Shown here: in pieces, positions 24,403-32,651 of the stretch
Numbering within the stretch: the stretch's first letter is position 1
Layout of the letters: each line of letters starts with the position of its first letter
Notes under the pieces: model-generated
The model's database searches: none
What the model was told of the DNA's origin: nothing
What the model saw: the letters and a program-made list of their open reading frames with translations, nothing else
Source of the DNA: an uncultured Sutterella sp.
Lineage (GTDB): Bacteria > Pseudomonadota > Gammaproteobacteria > Burkholderiales > Burkholderiaceae_F
Length of the DNA stretch: 64,000 nt
Assembly: GCA_958347955.1 (NCBI GenBank)
Contig: CATVXH010000009.1
Location: 10,825-74,824 of the forward strand
Direction of reading: 5' to 3'
Program-made: the position numbers and the translations under genes

Positions 24403-24858
24403 ATGTTCCGAAAATATACTTTGGCTTTACTGCTATTGATAGCACTTCCGTGTTGGGCTGCTGACTGGGTGCATTATGTGGACTCGGCGGATCAAAAGTT
24501 CAGAATGTTCGTTGATAAAAGCTCTATTGTGGAAACGGGAGATATAGCTTCTTTCTGGAATTTAACAGTCAACGTTGATCGAAGTTTGCCTTACGATTCG
24601 GAGTTAACAGATACCGAGGTTAACTGTGAACGAAAAACTATGCGTGAAAGGCAAAGACTGTTCTATCTCAAAGGGAAGCTTGTTTATGCTTACGATAGAG
24701 TTTCGGAGTGGAAAAGAGCGGTTCCTAATACTATCGGAGAGGCAACAATACAAAGTGTTTGTGATGTCTTTTATTACCCAAATGACATCACCTACTCAAC
24801 AAATAATTTGAAGGAGTTTGTCCAAACCCAGCAGAGGGAAATGAGAAAGAAGCCATAG
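24403..24858 (+). CDS. Secreted surface-adhesin-E-like protein (element cargo)
   Basis: A 151-residue protein with a clear signal peptide (MFRKYTLALLLLIALPCWAA). The mature part, DWVHYVDSADQKFRMFVDKSSI....IASFWNLTV to VCDVFYY, has the pattern of the surface-adhesin protein E family, known from Haemophilus adhesin E and common as small periplasmic proteins of unknown role in beta- and gammaproteobacteria. Two cysteines (TEVNCER and SVCDVF) could form the family disulfide. It is the only gene besides the integrase in the element, 42 bases behind it and ending 5 bases before the right arm. Confidence 0.68.
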   Translation: MFRKYTLALLLLIALPCWAADWVHYVDSADQKFRMFVDKSSIVETGDIASFWNLTVNVDRSLPYDSELTDTEVNCERKTMRERQRLFYLKGKLVYAYDRVSEWKRAVPNTIGEATIQSVCDVFYYPNDITYSTNNLKEFVQTQQREMRKKP

Positions 24859-24863
24859 CTAAA

Positions 24864-25022
24864 CCACGCAAGCGTCATGGTGCCAAGGGGTTCTATGAAG
24901 CGCTAGGTCATACCCGTCGTGAAGTTTGGTCATCAGGTGGAAAAAATTGAGACACAATATGTAGATTTTGACGTACGTTCAATTTTGGTGGGGATCGCCT
25001 GAAAGTCTTTAATTTCGGGCAC
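24864..25022 (-). repeat. Right arm of the 160-bp inverted repeat
   Basis: Reverse complement of 22844-23003 with three single-base length differences and no substitution. The arm begins five bases after the cargo-gene stop. Its outer seven bases (CGGGCAC) are also the first seven bases of attR, so arm and attachment core overlap on this side, while on the left they are separated by the terminator. Confidence 0.95.
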
Positions 25023-25030
25023 CATCAACG
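25016..25030 (+). other. attR, right attachment core
   Basis: Second copy of CGGGCACCATCAACG, in the same direction as the copy at the tRNA 3' end. Immediately outside it begins the terminator at 25031, which would have followed the tRNA before integration. Confidence 0.85.
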
Positions 25031-25064
25031 ATCCGTGCGATTTTTATACCGCGCGGATTTTTTT
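25031..25064 (+). terminator. Displaced original terminator of tRNA-Thr
   Basis: ATCCGTGCG (25031-25039) pairs with CGCGCGGAT (25050-25058) with one G-U pair, followed by a run of seven T residues. It directly follows attR. Removing the element would put it 7 bases behind the tRNA CCA end. The stretch from here to 25325 is AT-rich and shows no gene; it should hold the promoter of the next transporter. Confidence 0.82.
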
Positions 25065-25325
25065 GATTGTTATTAAGAAATAGATTTTTGAAAGAAGTCC
25101 TTATTCAATTTTGTGAACTCAATTTCAACAAAATCAGTCTATCGATAAATAAAAAAAGAAAAATTAATGCTTGATCTTTTAAAGCAATAAGATTTTTGTC
25201 AAACAGATCTAGGGATTTCATGGATCGAGTATTTTTTTTACCTTGAATACACTTACGCCTGTACTTAAATTTCCCTAATTCTTTTTGACTAGGTCATCGT
25301 CCTGCGGACAAAGGTTGTTGGCGTT

Positions 25326-27002
25326 ATGGAATGGCTTCAATCACTTTTGACGGATACAAATTCTATTGCTCATACAGCGTTGATTTACGCGGCCATTATT
25401 ACCATTGGTTTGGCAGTTGGTCGAATTAAAGTCAAGGGGATTTCGCTAGGGGTGATCGGCGTGTTATTTGTCGGTCTCTTCTTTGCTCATTTCGGTGCAA
25501 AAGTCAATCCGGAAGTTCTTGGTTTCACTCGGGATTTCGGTCTTATCATCTTCATCTTTTTTGTTGGGTTGCAAGTTGGCCCGTCTTTTTTCTCATCATT
25601 TAAAAGTGTTGGGTTGATTCTTAATGGCTTAATGCTTTTCACTGTTTTTACGGGTATCGCACTGACCGTTATTTTATTTTTCATCTTCCAGGAAGATATT
25701 TCGCTTGCTCAACTTCTGGGGGTTCATTACGGTTCAATTACTTGTACTCCAGGTCTTGGGGCTACGAAAGAAGCATTGGCGGGCATGGGGTATCAGGGTG
25801 AGGATATTGCTGTCGGTTATGCTTGCGCATACCCGTTGGGCTTAGTGACAATTATTGGGGTGGCTATCTTTTTGCGAGTTATTTTTAAGGTTGATTTGCA
25901 GCAAGAGGATCGCCAATGGGAGGATGAGGAGCGAGAAATAAATCAGGCTCCTGTTGTATTCCATGTCTATATCACCAATCATTTGCTTGATGGTTTGACT
26001 GTCAGAGAATGCCGTCGTCGTATCCCGAGACCTTTTGTCTGCTCACGCCTTTTACGCAGAGGAAAAATCAGTAGTCCTTTCGCTGACACTGTTTTGCATT
26101 ACGGCGATACTATTCGGATCGTTGCCACGCCGGATCAGAAGATGGATATCATCGCTGCCTTTGGTAAGGAAGATGAACGTATTGATTTGGCCACACAAAC
26201 CTCTCCTATCGATCGTCAGCGGGTTATCGTTACACGAAGCTCAATGAATGGTCGCACGGTAGCGGATTTGGAATTCGCTAATCAAGAGGGGGTTCATATC
26301 ACTCGCGTTTGGCGTGCCGGTATGGAATTGTTCCCTTACGCAAAGATGCATTTACAAGTGGGCGATATTTTACAATGTGTTGGTCCTATCGATGCCATTA
26401 AGCGTCTCGCAGGTATTGTCGGTAATCATCCAAAGGTTTTGGAACAACCTAACTTGGCAGCGATTTTTTTGGGAATTACGCTCGGTGTTCTTGTCGGTTC
26501 CATCCCATTGATGATTCCTGGTATGCCGACTCCGATTAAATTGGGTTTAGCGGGTGGTCCCTTGATTATCTCTATTTTGTTGGGTCGATTCGGTGCATCG
26601 CTTCATTTGGCAACTTATACGACAAATGCGGCCAATCTTGCGGTTCGTGAAATTGGGATTTCTCTTTTCTTGGCCAGTGTTGGTCTGACAGCGGGAGGAA
26701 CCTTTGTTGAGACACTTGTGTTCGGAAACGGTTTGTTATACGCCGGTATCGGTTTCTGTATCACGCTTATTCCTCAAGTTCTAACGGGTGTCATTTCGAG
26801 GGTTTTCTGTAAGCTTAACTATTACTCCATTTTGGGCTTATTGATTGGGGCCTGCACTAATTCGCCCATTTTGGCTTACGCAGCGTCATTGTCCGAAAAA
26901 AGCGCTGCGGCTGTAGCCTATTCAACGGTATATCCATTGGCGATGTTTTTACGTGTGGTGACCGGACAAGTTATCCTTGTGTTTATGTGGGCTTATCTTT
27001 AG
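25326..27002 (+). CDS. AspT/YidE-type transporter (aspartate-alanine exchanger family), copy 2
   Basis: A 558-residue paralogue of the transporter at 6.8-8.5 kb, similar along its whole length. It has the same two membrane blocks and the central pair of TrkA-C domains. The paired signatures are LGVHYGSITCTPGLGATKEAL and GLLIGACTNSPILAYA. The differences in the signature loops (TNTPG against TCTPG, TTDPP against TNSPI) are at positions likely to line the substrate path, so the copies may differ in specificity. It is monocistronic, with a terminator behind it. Confidence 0.85.
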   Translation: MEWLQSLLTDTNSIAHTALIYAAIITIGLAVGRIKVKGISLGVIGVLFVGLFFAHFGAKVNPEVLGFTRDFGLIIFIFFVGLQVGPSFFSSFKSVGLILNGLMLFTVFTGIALTVILFFIFQEDISLAQLLGVHYGSITCTPGLGATKEALAGMGYQGEDIAVGYACAYPLGLVTIIGVAIFLRVIFKVDLQQEDRQWEDEEREINQAPVVFHVYITNHLLDGLTVRECRRRIPRPFVCSRLLRRGKISSPFADTVLHYGDTIRIVATPDQKMDIIAAFGKEDERIDLATQTSPIDRQRVIVTRSSMNGRTVADLEFANQEGVHITRVWRAGMELFPYAKMHLQVGDILQCVGPIDAIKRLAGIVGNHPKVLEQPNLAAIFLGITLGVLVGSIPLMIPGMPTPIKLGLAGGPLIISILLGRFGASLHLATYTTNAANLAVREIGISLFLASVGLTAGGTFVETLVFGNGLLYAGIGFCITLIPQVLTGVISRVFCKLNYYSILGLLIGACTNSPILAYAASLSEKSAAAVAYSTVYPLAMFLRVVTGQVILVFMWAYL

Positions 27003-27044
27003 TTAGGCATTGATTACTCTCAAAAATCTTGTCTTAGATAAAAT

Positions 27045-27080
27045 CGCGGATCGCAGAGTCAGTGATCCGCGAATCTTTTT
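27045..27080 (+). terminator. Terminator after transporter copy 2
   Basis: CGCGGATC (27045-27052) and GATCCGCG (27064-27071) form a perfect 8-bp stem, followed by AATCTTTTT. Confidence 0.82.
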
Positions 27081-27144
27081 AATTTTTGCAGATTGTATTT
27101 GGAATTGAAGTTTCGTGATATCGTGAAATGAAACGAGGTGTTCT

Positions 27145-27900
27145 ATGCGGTTTTCAATTATTTATTTCAGTGCAGCAGGTCACACTTTAAAAGTTGTGCG
27201 TCATGTCGCCGAGCAAATCGGTGGGGTGAATAGAGCCATTGACCTCTCAGATCCGTTTCTTAAGGAAAATGCTTTCACGCGGGACGAATGTGTCATCATC
27301 GCATGTCCGGTATACGGAGGAAGAATCCCTGGTATTGTGGTCGAAAGACTTCAAAAATTGTCGTTTGATGAGACTCGAGCGATCACATTGATAACCTATG
27401 GTAATCGAGCTTACGAAGATGCGTTGCTGGAACTGAATGATACAGTATTGGCTCGTGGGGCCATTCCCATTGCGAGCGCCGCGGTTGTCGCACAGCACTC
27501 AATGTTGCCGACTGTCGCGGCCAACCGTCCCACTGATACGGACTATCAAAATCTTTCCGTATTTGCCCGATTTGCTCGGCAAAAATTTGAAGATATTCAT
27601 CCTGTGCCTGTGAAGGTGCCTGGTAATCGTCCGTACAGGCAATGGAAGAAGATGCCGCTTACTCCAGTTGTCAGCGCCAACTGTGTGCGCTGTGGGATGT
27701 GTATTAAACAATGCCCGACAATGGCGATCTGGATAACGGATCCCAAGAAAACGGATCCGTCCAAATGTATTTTGTGCATGCGCTGCGTAGCTTTGTGTCC
27801 GCAAGGGGCTAGAAGTTTGCCGCCGGCGGGCAAGGAAGCAATAGAAAAAAAACTCGCTCCCGTGGCCAAACTGGTGCGTGAGAACGAGTTTTTCTTTTAA
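27145..27900 (+). CDS. Flavodoxin-ferredoxin fusion (EFR1-type)
   Basis: A 251-residue protein. Residues 1-150 have the flavodoxin-like fold (FSIIYFSAAGHTLKVV phosphate loop; VIIACPVYGGRIPGIV). The C-terminal part holds two [4Fe-4S] motifs, CVRCGMCIKQCP and CILCMRCVALCP. This combination is that of the EFR1 family of putative electron carriers, common in anaerobic gut bacteria. The redox partner is not known. It is convergent with the phosphonate operon, whose last stop is 16 bases away. Confidence 0.82.
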   Translation: MRFSIIYFSAAGHTLKVVRHVAEQIGGVNRAIDLSDPFLKENAFTRDECVIIACPVYGGRIPGIVVERLQKLSFDETRAITLITYGNRAYEDALLELNDTVLARGAIPIASAAVVAQHSMLPTVAANRPTDTDYQNLSVFARFARQKFEDIHPVPVKVPGNRPYRQWKKMPLTPVVSANCVRCGMCIKQCPTMAIWITDPKKTDPSKCILCMRCVALCPQGARSLPPAGKEAIEKKLAPVAKLVRENEFFF

Positions 27901-27915
27901 TGACTTTTAGAGCCT

Positions 27916-28710
27916 TTACGCAAGCTTGTCATTTTCAATAGCTTTGATTAATTTTAGCAGTTCCTGCATGGTGTCAATCACAAAATCGGCGCCGTTCGCA
28001 AAGAATGTTTCCCGTGCTTTTTTACGAAGGGAGAAGCGATCCATATCGGAAAGCTTTTCCCAGCTTTCTTTGTCTAATCCAATCACGGAACTGCCTTCGG
28101 TAACCCCAACCGTAATCAAACCGGCGTTTTTGCCTTCCCGCATATCAGAAACCGTATCGCCTACCTTGACAACGCGGCGTACGTCCTGAAGTCCGAGACG
28201 TTTCATATTTTCAAAAACCATGTAGGGCCACGGGCGACCGAAACCGTTGGTGTCATCTGCGGTGACAAACGTGTCGGGTCTATAACCGGCTTTGGCAGCT
28301 TCGGGGGCCACCACCTGCATCATGGATGTTGTAAAACCCGTTGTTGAACCGATTTTCATTCCTTTTTCTCGGAGGTCGGCAACCGTTTCAAGGACATAGG
28401 GTTTAATATCGCAGTGTTTCGGTAAAACGGCCATTAATGCCGGCTCAAAATCGGCGTACAGCGCTTCCACATCGTCTGCGTTAGGTGAACGTCCATAGTG
28501 TTCCTGCCATGACTTTTCAATGCGAGGCATCCGAAGCATTGTGCGAATGTGGTCGCGTTTTAACAAGCCCATTGGTGCTCGGGTCTCTTCGTCAGTTACA
28601 ACAATGCCGGCACGGCGGAATGCTTCCATAAAAGCACTGACAGGACTGGTGGAACCGAAATCAACCGTTGTGCCAGCCCAATCAAAAATGACCGCGTCAA
28701 TCTTAGGCAT
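27916..28710 (-). CDS. phnX: Phosphonoacetaldehyde hydrolase (phosphonatase)
   Basis: A 264-residue HAD-superfamily enzyme that splits phosphonoacetaldehyde into acetaldehyde and phosphate. The nucleophile is D10 in VIFDWAGTTVDFG, and the special Schiff-base lysine that defines phosphonatase is K51 in MGLLKRDHI. GSTTGFT and KVGDTVSDMREG are also present. It overlaps the end of phnW by eight bases and is the last gene of the 2-aminoethylphosphonate operon. Confidence 0.95.
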   Translation of the reverse strand: MPKIDAVIFDWAGTTVDFGSTSPVSAFMEAFRRAGIVVTDEETRAPMGLLKRDHIRTMLRMPRIEKSWQEHYGRSPNADDVEALYADFEPALMAVLPKHCDIKPYVLETVADLREKGMKIGSTTGFTTSMMQVVAPEAAKAGYRPDTFVTADDTNGFGRPWPYMVFENMKRLGLQDVRRVVKVGDTVSDMREGKNAGLITVGVTEGSSVIGLDKESWEKLSDMDRFSLRKKARETFFANGADFVIDTMQELLKLIKAIENDKLA

Positions 28711-29815
28711 GATTCACCTCATTGAGATAATTTTTAAAGATGTCTAAAACCTTTGTGATGTCCTCTTCATAGATCTCACCGATATTACCTAATCGGAAGG
28801 TATCCTTTTCAGTGAGTTTACCCGGATAGATCACGTAGCCATGACTCTTCAAATAGTCATACATACTGGTGAACGTGAAATGACTATTTTCTGGATAGAA
28901 GAAAGTGGTGATAATTGGGCCTTGATGAGTTGGGTCGATATAGGCTTCAAATCCCAACGCTTTCATACCATCGCGAAGCTTGCGGTTGCAACGTTCATAG
29001 CGAGCATTGCGAGCGGCAATTCCTCCCTCATTTTGGAGTTCAATCATGGCACGATGGAATGCGGCAACAACATGTGTCGGCGAGGTGAAACGCCATTTCC
29101 CGCAGTCTTTTTCCATGACTCGCCATTGATCGTAAAGATCAAGAGACAAAGAGCGGGCATTGCCTTTGCTAGCTTTCAATTTTTCGGTTTGTGCGATGAT
29201 AAAGGAAAAACCAGGAACACCTTGAATGCATTTGTTGGCCGAAGAAATTAAGAAATCAATTCCGATGCCGGGAACGTTAATATCCACGCCTCCGAAGGAA
29301 CTCATAGCGTCCACAATAAATGTCTTGTTTTCAGCCTTAACGACTGAGCCTACCGCTTCAATGTCATTCAATATGCCAGTGGTGGTTTCACTATGCACCA
29401 TAGCGACCATGGTCACATCAGGATTGATCTTAAGGAATTTTTCTACTTCCTCGGCATCGGGAATGCTGTCCCATGCGAAGTCCAGACGCTTAAAGTGGAT
29501 GTGATGATAAGAAAGAATTTGACACATGCGTTCCGTGTAAGCGCCGTTGACTAGAACCAAAACGCAATCGTTAGGACCGGGGATGGAGGATAGAACCGAT
29601 TCCACGCCAAAGGTGCCGCTACCTTGCATTAAAACAGTAGTGTATTTGTCGGCAGGGGCGTGAGCCAGTTCTAAAAGACCAGATCGCACTTCTTGAGTCA
29701 TGTCTTTGTAGTCTTTGTCCCAAGTGCAGCGGTCGACAAGCATTTCAGCGCGAACTGTTGCGGAAGTTGTTAATGGGCCGGGTGTTAGCAATTTATAAGT
29801 ATTAGGATCTTGCAT
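28703..29815 (-). CDS. phnW: 2-Aminoethylphosphonate:pyruvate aminotransferase
   Basis: A 370-residue class V aminotransferase. It starts MQDPNTYKLLTPGPLTTS and carries the PLP lysine in ISSANKCIQGVPGFSF. It converts 2-aminoethylphosphonate and pyruvate to phosphonoacetaldehyde and alanine, feeding PhnX. The frame is open to an ATG at 29866, but that start lies across a terminator-like hairpin, so I place the start at 29815. Overlap with phnX indicates coupled translation. Confidence 0.94.
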   Translation of the reverse strand: MQDPNTYKLLTPGPLTTSATVRAEMLVDRCTWDKDYKDMTQEVRSGLLELAHAPADKYTTVLMQGSGTFGVESVLSSIPGPNDCVLVLVNGAYTERMCQILSYHHIHFKRLDFAWDSIPDAEEVEKFLKINPDVTMVAMVHSETTTGILNDIEAVGSVVKAENKTFIVDAMSSFGGVDINVPGIGIDFLISSANKCIQGVPGFSFIIAQTEKLKASKGNARSLSLDLYDQWRVMEKDCGKWRFTSPTHVVAAFHRAMIELQNEGGIAARNARYERCNRKLRDGMKALGFEAYIDPTHQGPIITTFFYPENSHFTFTSMYDYLKSHGYVIYPGKLTEKDTFRLGNIGEIYEEDITKVLDIFKNYLNEVNHA

Positions 29816-29830
29816 GGTTATTGCTGTATA

Positions 29831-29863
29831 AAAAGTTAAACAGGACGGACAGCGTCCGTCCTG
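29831..29863 (-). terminator. Terminator-like hairpin between phnS and phnW
   Basis: CAGGACGGAC and GTCCGTCCTG form a perfect 10-bp stem with a three-base loop. On the minus strand TTTAACTTTT follows. It would reduce transcription of the catabolic genes relative to the binding-protein gene upstream. Confidence 0.65.
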
Positions 29864-29881
29864 CAATAGTCAGTTTTTAAA

Positions 29882-30901
29882 TTACTTGTTTTGACCTTTC
29901 ACCAATTTCTGAAGGGCTTGCAATAACTCAACCGTCAAAGGTTCTTTGTAAAGCTTGGGATTGGCAGGCTTATTCTCTGCAGACACCGTTTCACCCTTGT
30001 ATAAAGCGACCGGGTAGTACTTCAACAATTCAGCACGGCCATGAAGGATGATGGTTTCAGCCATTTTTTGAGCGTTGGGGTTAGTCTTGTCGCCCTTGTC
30101 GACAACGGCTACAGCTTCTTGCAATTGGAAGTTACCTTCAACTGGATCAATGTAATCAATAGGCAGTCCCTTAGCTTTATCGGCAACCGCTTGGTGACGA
30201 AGACCAAAACCGACGGCAACCTCACCGGCGCGTAGCTTTTTGAGGGGAGCGGAACCGGATTTTTCCAAGTGAGCACCGGCATTCTTTTCAATGGCTGCAA
30301 TGGTCTTTGCGCCTTGTTCTTCACCTTCGGAAGAAAGCACAGCCTGAGTCATCAACCAAGAGGTAGAAGAACCCATGATGTCAGGCACGGAAATGTGACC
30401 TGAGTACTCAGGCTTGGCGAGGTCGGCAATAGCTTTAGGAGCGGGAAGATTGCTTGATTTCAAAACTTCCGTGTTCACAAAAAGGGCTCCAGTATTGCCT
30501 AAAATTGGAGCGTAATAAGAAGGTGTCGGATTAATGGTATCAACCTTAAAGGTCAAATCCTGAAACATCTTATTTTTTTTCTGGAAACTGTCCAAATAGT
30601 AAGTGCTGATCGTTACGAGATCCGCTTCAATATTTTTACCCTCTGCTGCAATCTTTCCTCCCAATTCGGATGTTCCGAAAGACTGCATCAAATACGCACC
30701 CTTGAAACCGTTATTATCTAAAGCGTTTTTCATTGCTTGCTGAGCTTCTTCGTCAGCATTCGTATAGATTACGACTTGCTTGGCTGGTTCTGATGCTGCG
30801 GCAGTCTTCTTGGTTTCACTTGTGCTATTGTCACTGCAGGCGGACAAACCCAGAACAGCGGCAGTCAAAACCGAGATGGAAAGGGCAGAAATACGTTTCA
30901 T
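29882..30901 (-). CDS. phnS: 2-Aminoethylphosphonate-binding lipoprotein
   Basis: A 339-residue extracytoplasmic binding protein. The signal peptide ends in the lipobox LSAC (C22), and a polar linker rich in S, T and K follows. The body (VVIYTNADEEAQQAMKNAL to ADLVTISTYYLD) resembles the iron(III)/AEP binding proteins. Its place in the operon, between the permease and phnW, supports 2-aminoethylphosphonate as ligand. Sequence alone cannot exclude another small anion. Confidence 0.85.
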   Translation of the reverse strand: MKRISALSISVLTAAVLGLSACSDNSTSETKKTAAASEPAKQVVIYTNADEEAQQAMKNALDNNGFKGAYLMQSFGTSELGGKIAAEGKNIEADLVTISTYYLDSFQKKNKMFQDLTFKVDTINPTPSYYAPILGNTGALFVNTEVLKSSNLPAPKAIADLAKPEYSGHISVPDIMGSSTSWLMTQAVLSSEGEEQGAKTIAAIEKNAGAHLEKSGSAPLKKLRAGEVAVGFGLRHQAVADKAKGLPIDYIDPVEGNFQLQEAVAVVDKGDKTNPNAQKMAETIILHGRAELLKYYPVALYKGETVSAENKPANPKLYKEPLTVELLQALQKLVKGQNK

Positions 30902-30920
30902 ACGATTAACTCCTTGATGA

Positions 30921-32636
30921 TTAAATCGATTGGCTCGTTTTAGGGGCCGTAAGGGATTGCAAAAAAAGTTTCAACTTAGTCAATAAACTTTGACCGTTAT
31001 TGTTTTGAACATAGCTACTTAAAGCATCAAAAATGAGTTTGGCGGCCACATTGGTAATGAAAACCAAGAGCGAAAGAACAAAAATTTCTTCGAATTTTTC
31101 AAAATACTGCAGCTCTTTGATTTTTGTCGTCAAAAGCATGGTACGGGCGCCCGTCAAGAACACCACCGCGCTGATTGTGACCATGGCGCTGACGAAGAAG
31201 TATTGGAACATTTGTAGCAATGTGGGCAGAGAGTTGGGGACAATCACGCGAGAGATGGTTTTGAGCCAACTGTCACCCATTAGCGCCCCGGTCGTTTCCC
31301 AGCCGGCGTTCATCTTTGATAGGGCAGAGGTTGCCATCATGTACGGAGTCGTGAAAAAGTGAACGAGGTTGGCCAGTATCAAAATTGTGAAAGTGTTGGC
31401 TAAAGGTGTTCCACTCATTGCGAAGAGAAAACCGATACCGAGTACCATACCGGGAACGGTGTTGGTAATCATGGCGAAGGAATCCATGGTTGTTTGGCAC
31501 CAGGCAGGTAATTGAGAACGGGATTTCACCAATGCGGCGCTATAGCAAAATAGAGTACCGATTCCGGCGGAAGCCAATGCGACGAAAATCGAGTGCTCAT
31601 ACACCTGCCAGATTGAGCCGTCACTGATAATGCGTGTGATGACATCCAGTGTGAAGTACGGTTGATAAGGCCATTGTTTCACAAAGGGAACAACAAACAT
31701 CACCACAAACACTGATAACAAACTCAGAGAAATCAGCAGGTAGTAACCAAGGTACAAAGCGTCTCTGAGGTTGTTAACGGAAACTTCGCCTTTGGAAATC
31801 TTGTTATAACGGAAATTAAACCGATCAACCCAACGAAGCATAACAACAGAGGCTATAGAGGGAACAAGCATAGCCATAGCGATGACAGCGCCTTCACCAA
31901 AATTCGGCACAGCTCCCATCATGGTTGTATAAAGTTGAGTCGCGATCACTTCATATTCACCTGCGATGGAAACAGGGATGCCGAAGTCCGTGAACGACAG
32001 GAAAAAACTTAAAATGAACGCCGAAAGCAATGAACCTACTACAGGGCGAATGGCAGTGATGTAGAAGGTTTGGCTAGGGCTGTCCCCCATCAATTTTGAG
32101 ACAGTGATGAAATTGCGGTCAACGTAGAAAAAAGCGTTGTAGAGGATCAAAAAAGCTGGCGGCAGAGTATAGATCACGTCTGCGATCAAAAGACCCCAGA
32201 ATCCATAGATAGAAAAAGGCGGCGGGGCTATGAGTTGACTGACTAAACCTAGCCGGCCGAAGGAATAAATCACCGCAAAACCGTATGTGATTGATGGTAA
32301 AAAAAGCGGCAACAGTACGATGATTTGAATTACCTTCTTTACACTGGGACGAATCCGTGTAAAGTGAAGGCCGTACGCGCAGAAAAACGCCATAACGGTA
32401 GCGATCGCTGCCGAAATTCCTGAAACGGTGAAGCTGTTGCCCAAAGCCGTCCAAAAACTGCTTTGACTTAAAAGTGAGGCGTAGTTACTCAAACCCACCG
32501 CACCGTCATTCGTAAGAATGGACTGAAATAAAACGCAACCGAGGGGATACAGCAGAATGGCGGCCAGTGTTAAGGTGATCAGAACATAAATGATCTTAAG
32601 TTCTTTTTGACCTTTTCCAAAGAGTGCCGAGATCAT
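30921..32636 (-). CDS. 2-Aminoethylphosphonate ABC permease, two fused domains
   Basis: A 571-residue permease with about twelve membrane helices in two homologous halves, the layout of FbpB-like iron and AEP permeases. The coupling loops are SKLMGDSPSQTFYITAIRP in the first half and ALMGDSWLKTISRVIVPNSLPTL in the second. In Salmonella-type systems PhnU and PhnV are separate; here the two are one chain. It lies between phnT and phnS with gaps of 15-19 bases. Confidence 0.85.
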   Translation of the reverse strand: MISALFGKGQKELKIIYVLITLTLAAILLYPLGCVLFQSILTNDGAVGLSNYASLLSQSSFWTALGNSFTVSGISAAIATVMAFFCAYGLHFTRIRPSVKKVIQIIVLLPLFLPSITYGFAVIYSFGRLGLVSQLIAPPPFSIYGFWGLLIADVIYTLPPAFLILYNAFFYVDRNFITVSKLMGDSPSQTFYITAIRPVVGSLLSAFILSFFLSFTDFGIPVSIAGEYEVIATQLYTTMMGAVPNFGEGAVIAMAMLVPSIASVVMLRWVDRFNFRYNKISKGEVSVNNLRDALYLGYYLLISLSLLSVFVVMFVVPFVKQWPYQPYFTLDVITRIISDGSIWQVYEHSIFVALASAGIGTLFCYSAALVKSRSQLPAWCQTTMDSFAMITNTVPGMVLGIGFLFAMSGTPLANTFTILILANLVHFFTTPYMMATSALSKMNAGWETTGALMGDSWLKTISRVIVPNSLPTLLQMFQYFFVSAMVTISAVVFLTGARTMLLTTKIKELQYFEKFEEIFVLSLLVFITNVAAKLIFDALSSYVQNNNGQSLLTKLKLFLQSLTAPKTSQSI

Positions 32637-32651
32637 TCGTTTTACTCCTCT

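Larger units (their letters stand above)
22788..25030 (+). mobile_element. Small tRNA-Thr integrative element (about 2.2 kb)
   Basis: The element is bounded by a 15-base direct repeat, CGGGCACCATCAACG, at 22788-22802 (within and just after the tRNA-Thr 3' end) and 25016-25030. Inside it are, in order: a rho-independent terminator, a 160-base left arm, an integrase gene, a secreted-protein gene, and the same arm inverted on the right. No replication, conjugation, phage or defence gene is present. Restoring the uninterrupted site places the tRNA directly before the host terminator at 25031, which supports true integration. Confidence 0.85.

Noticed and set aside
22844..25022. Insertion sequence with terminal inverted repeats
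   Set aside because: The long inverted arms suggest a transposon, but there is no DDE transposase. The outer boundaries are direct repeats at a tRNA end, which is the mark of a tyrosine-integrase element.
29816..29866. Earlier start of phnW
   Set aside because: It would translate through a perfect terminator-like stem, and the residues are not part of the aminotransferase family.
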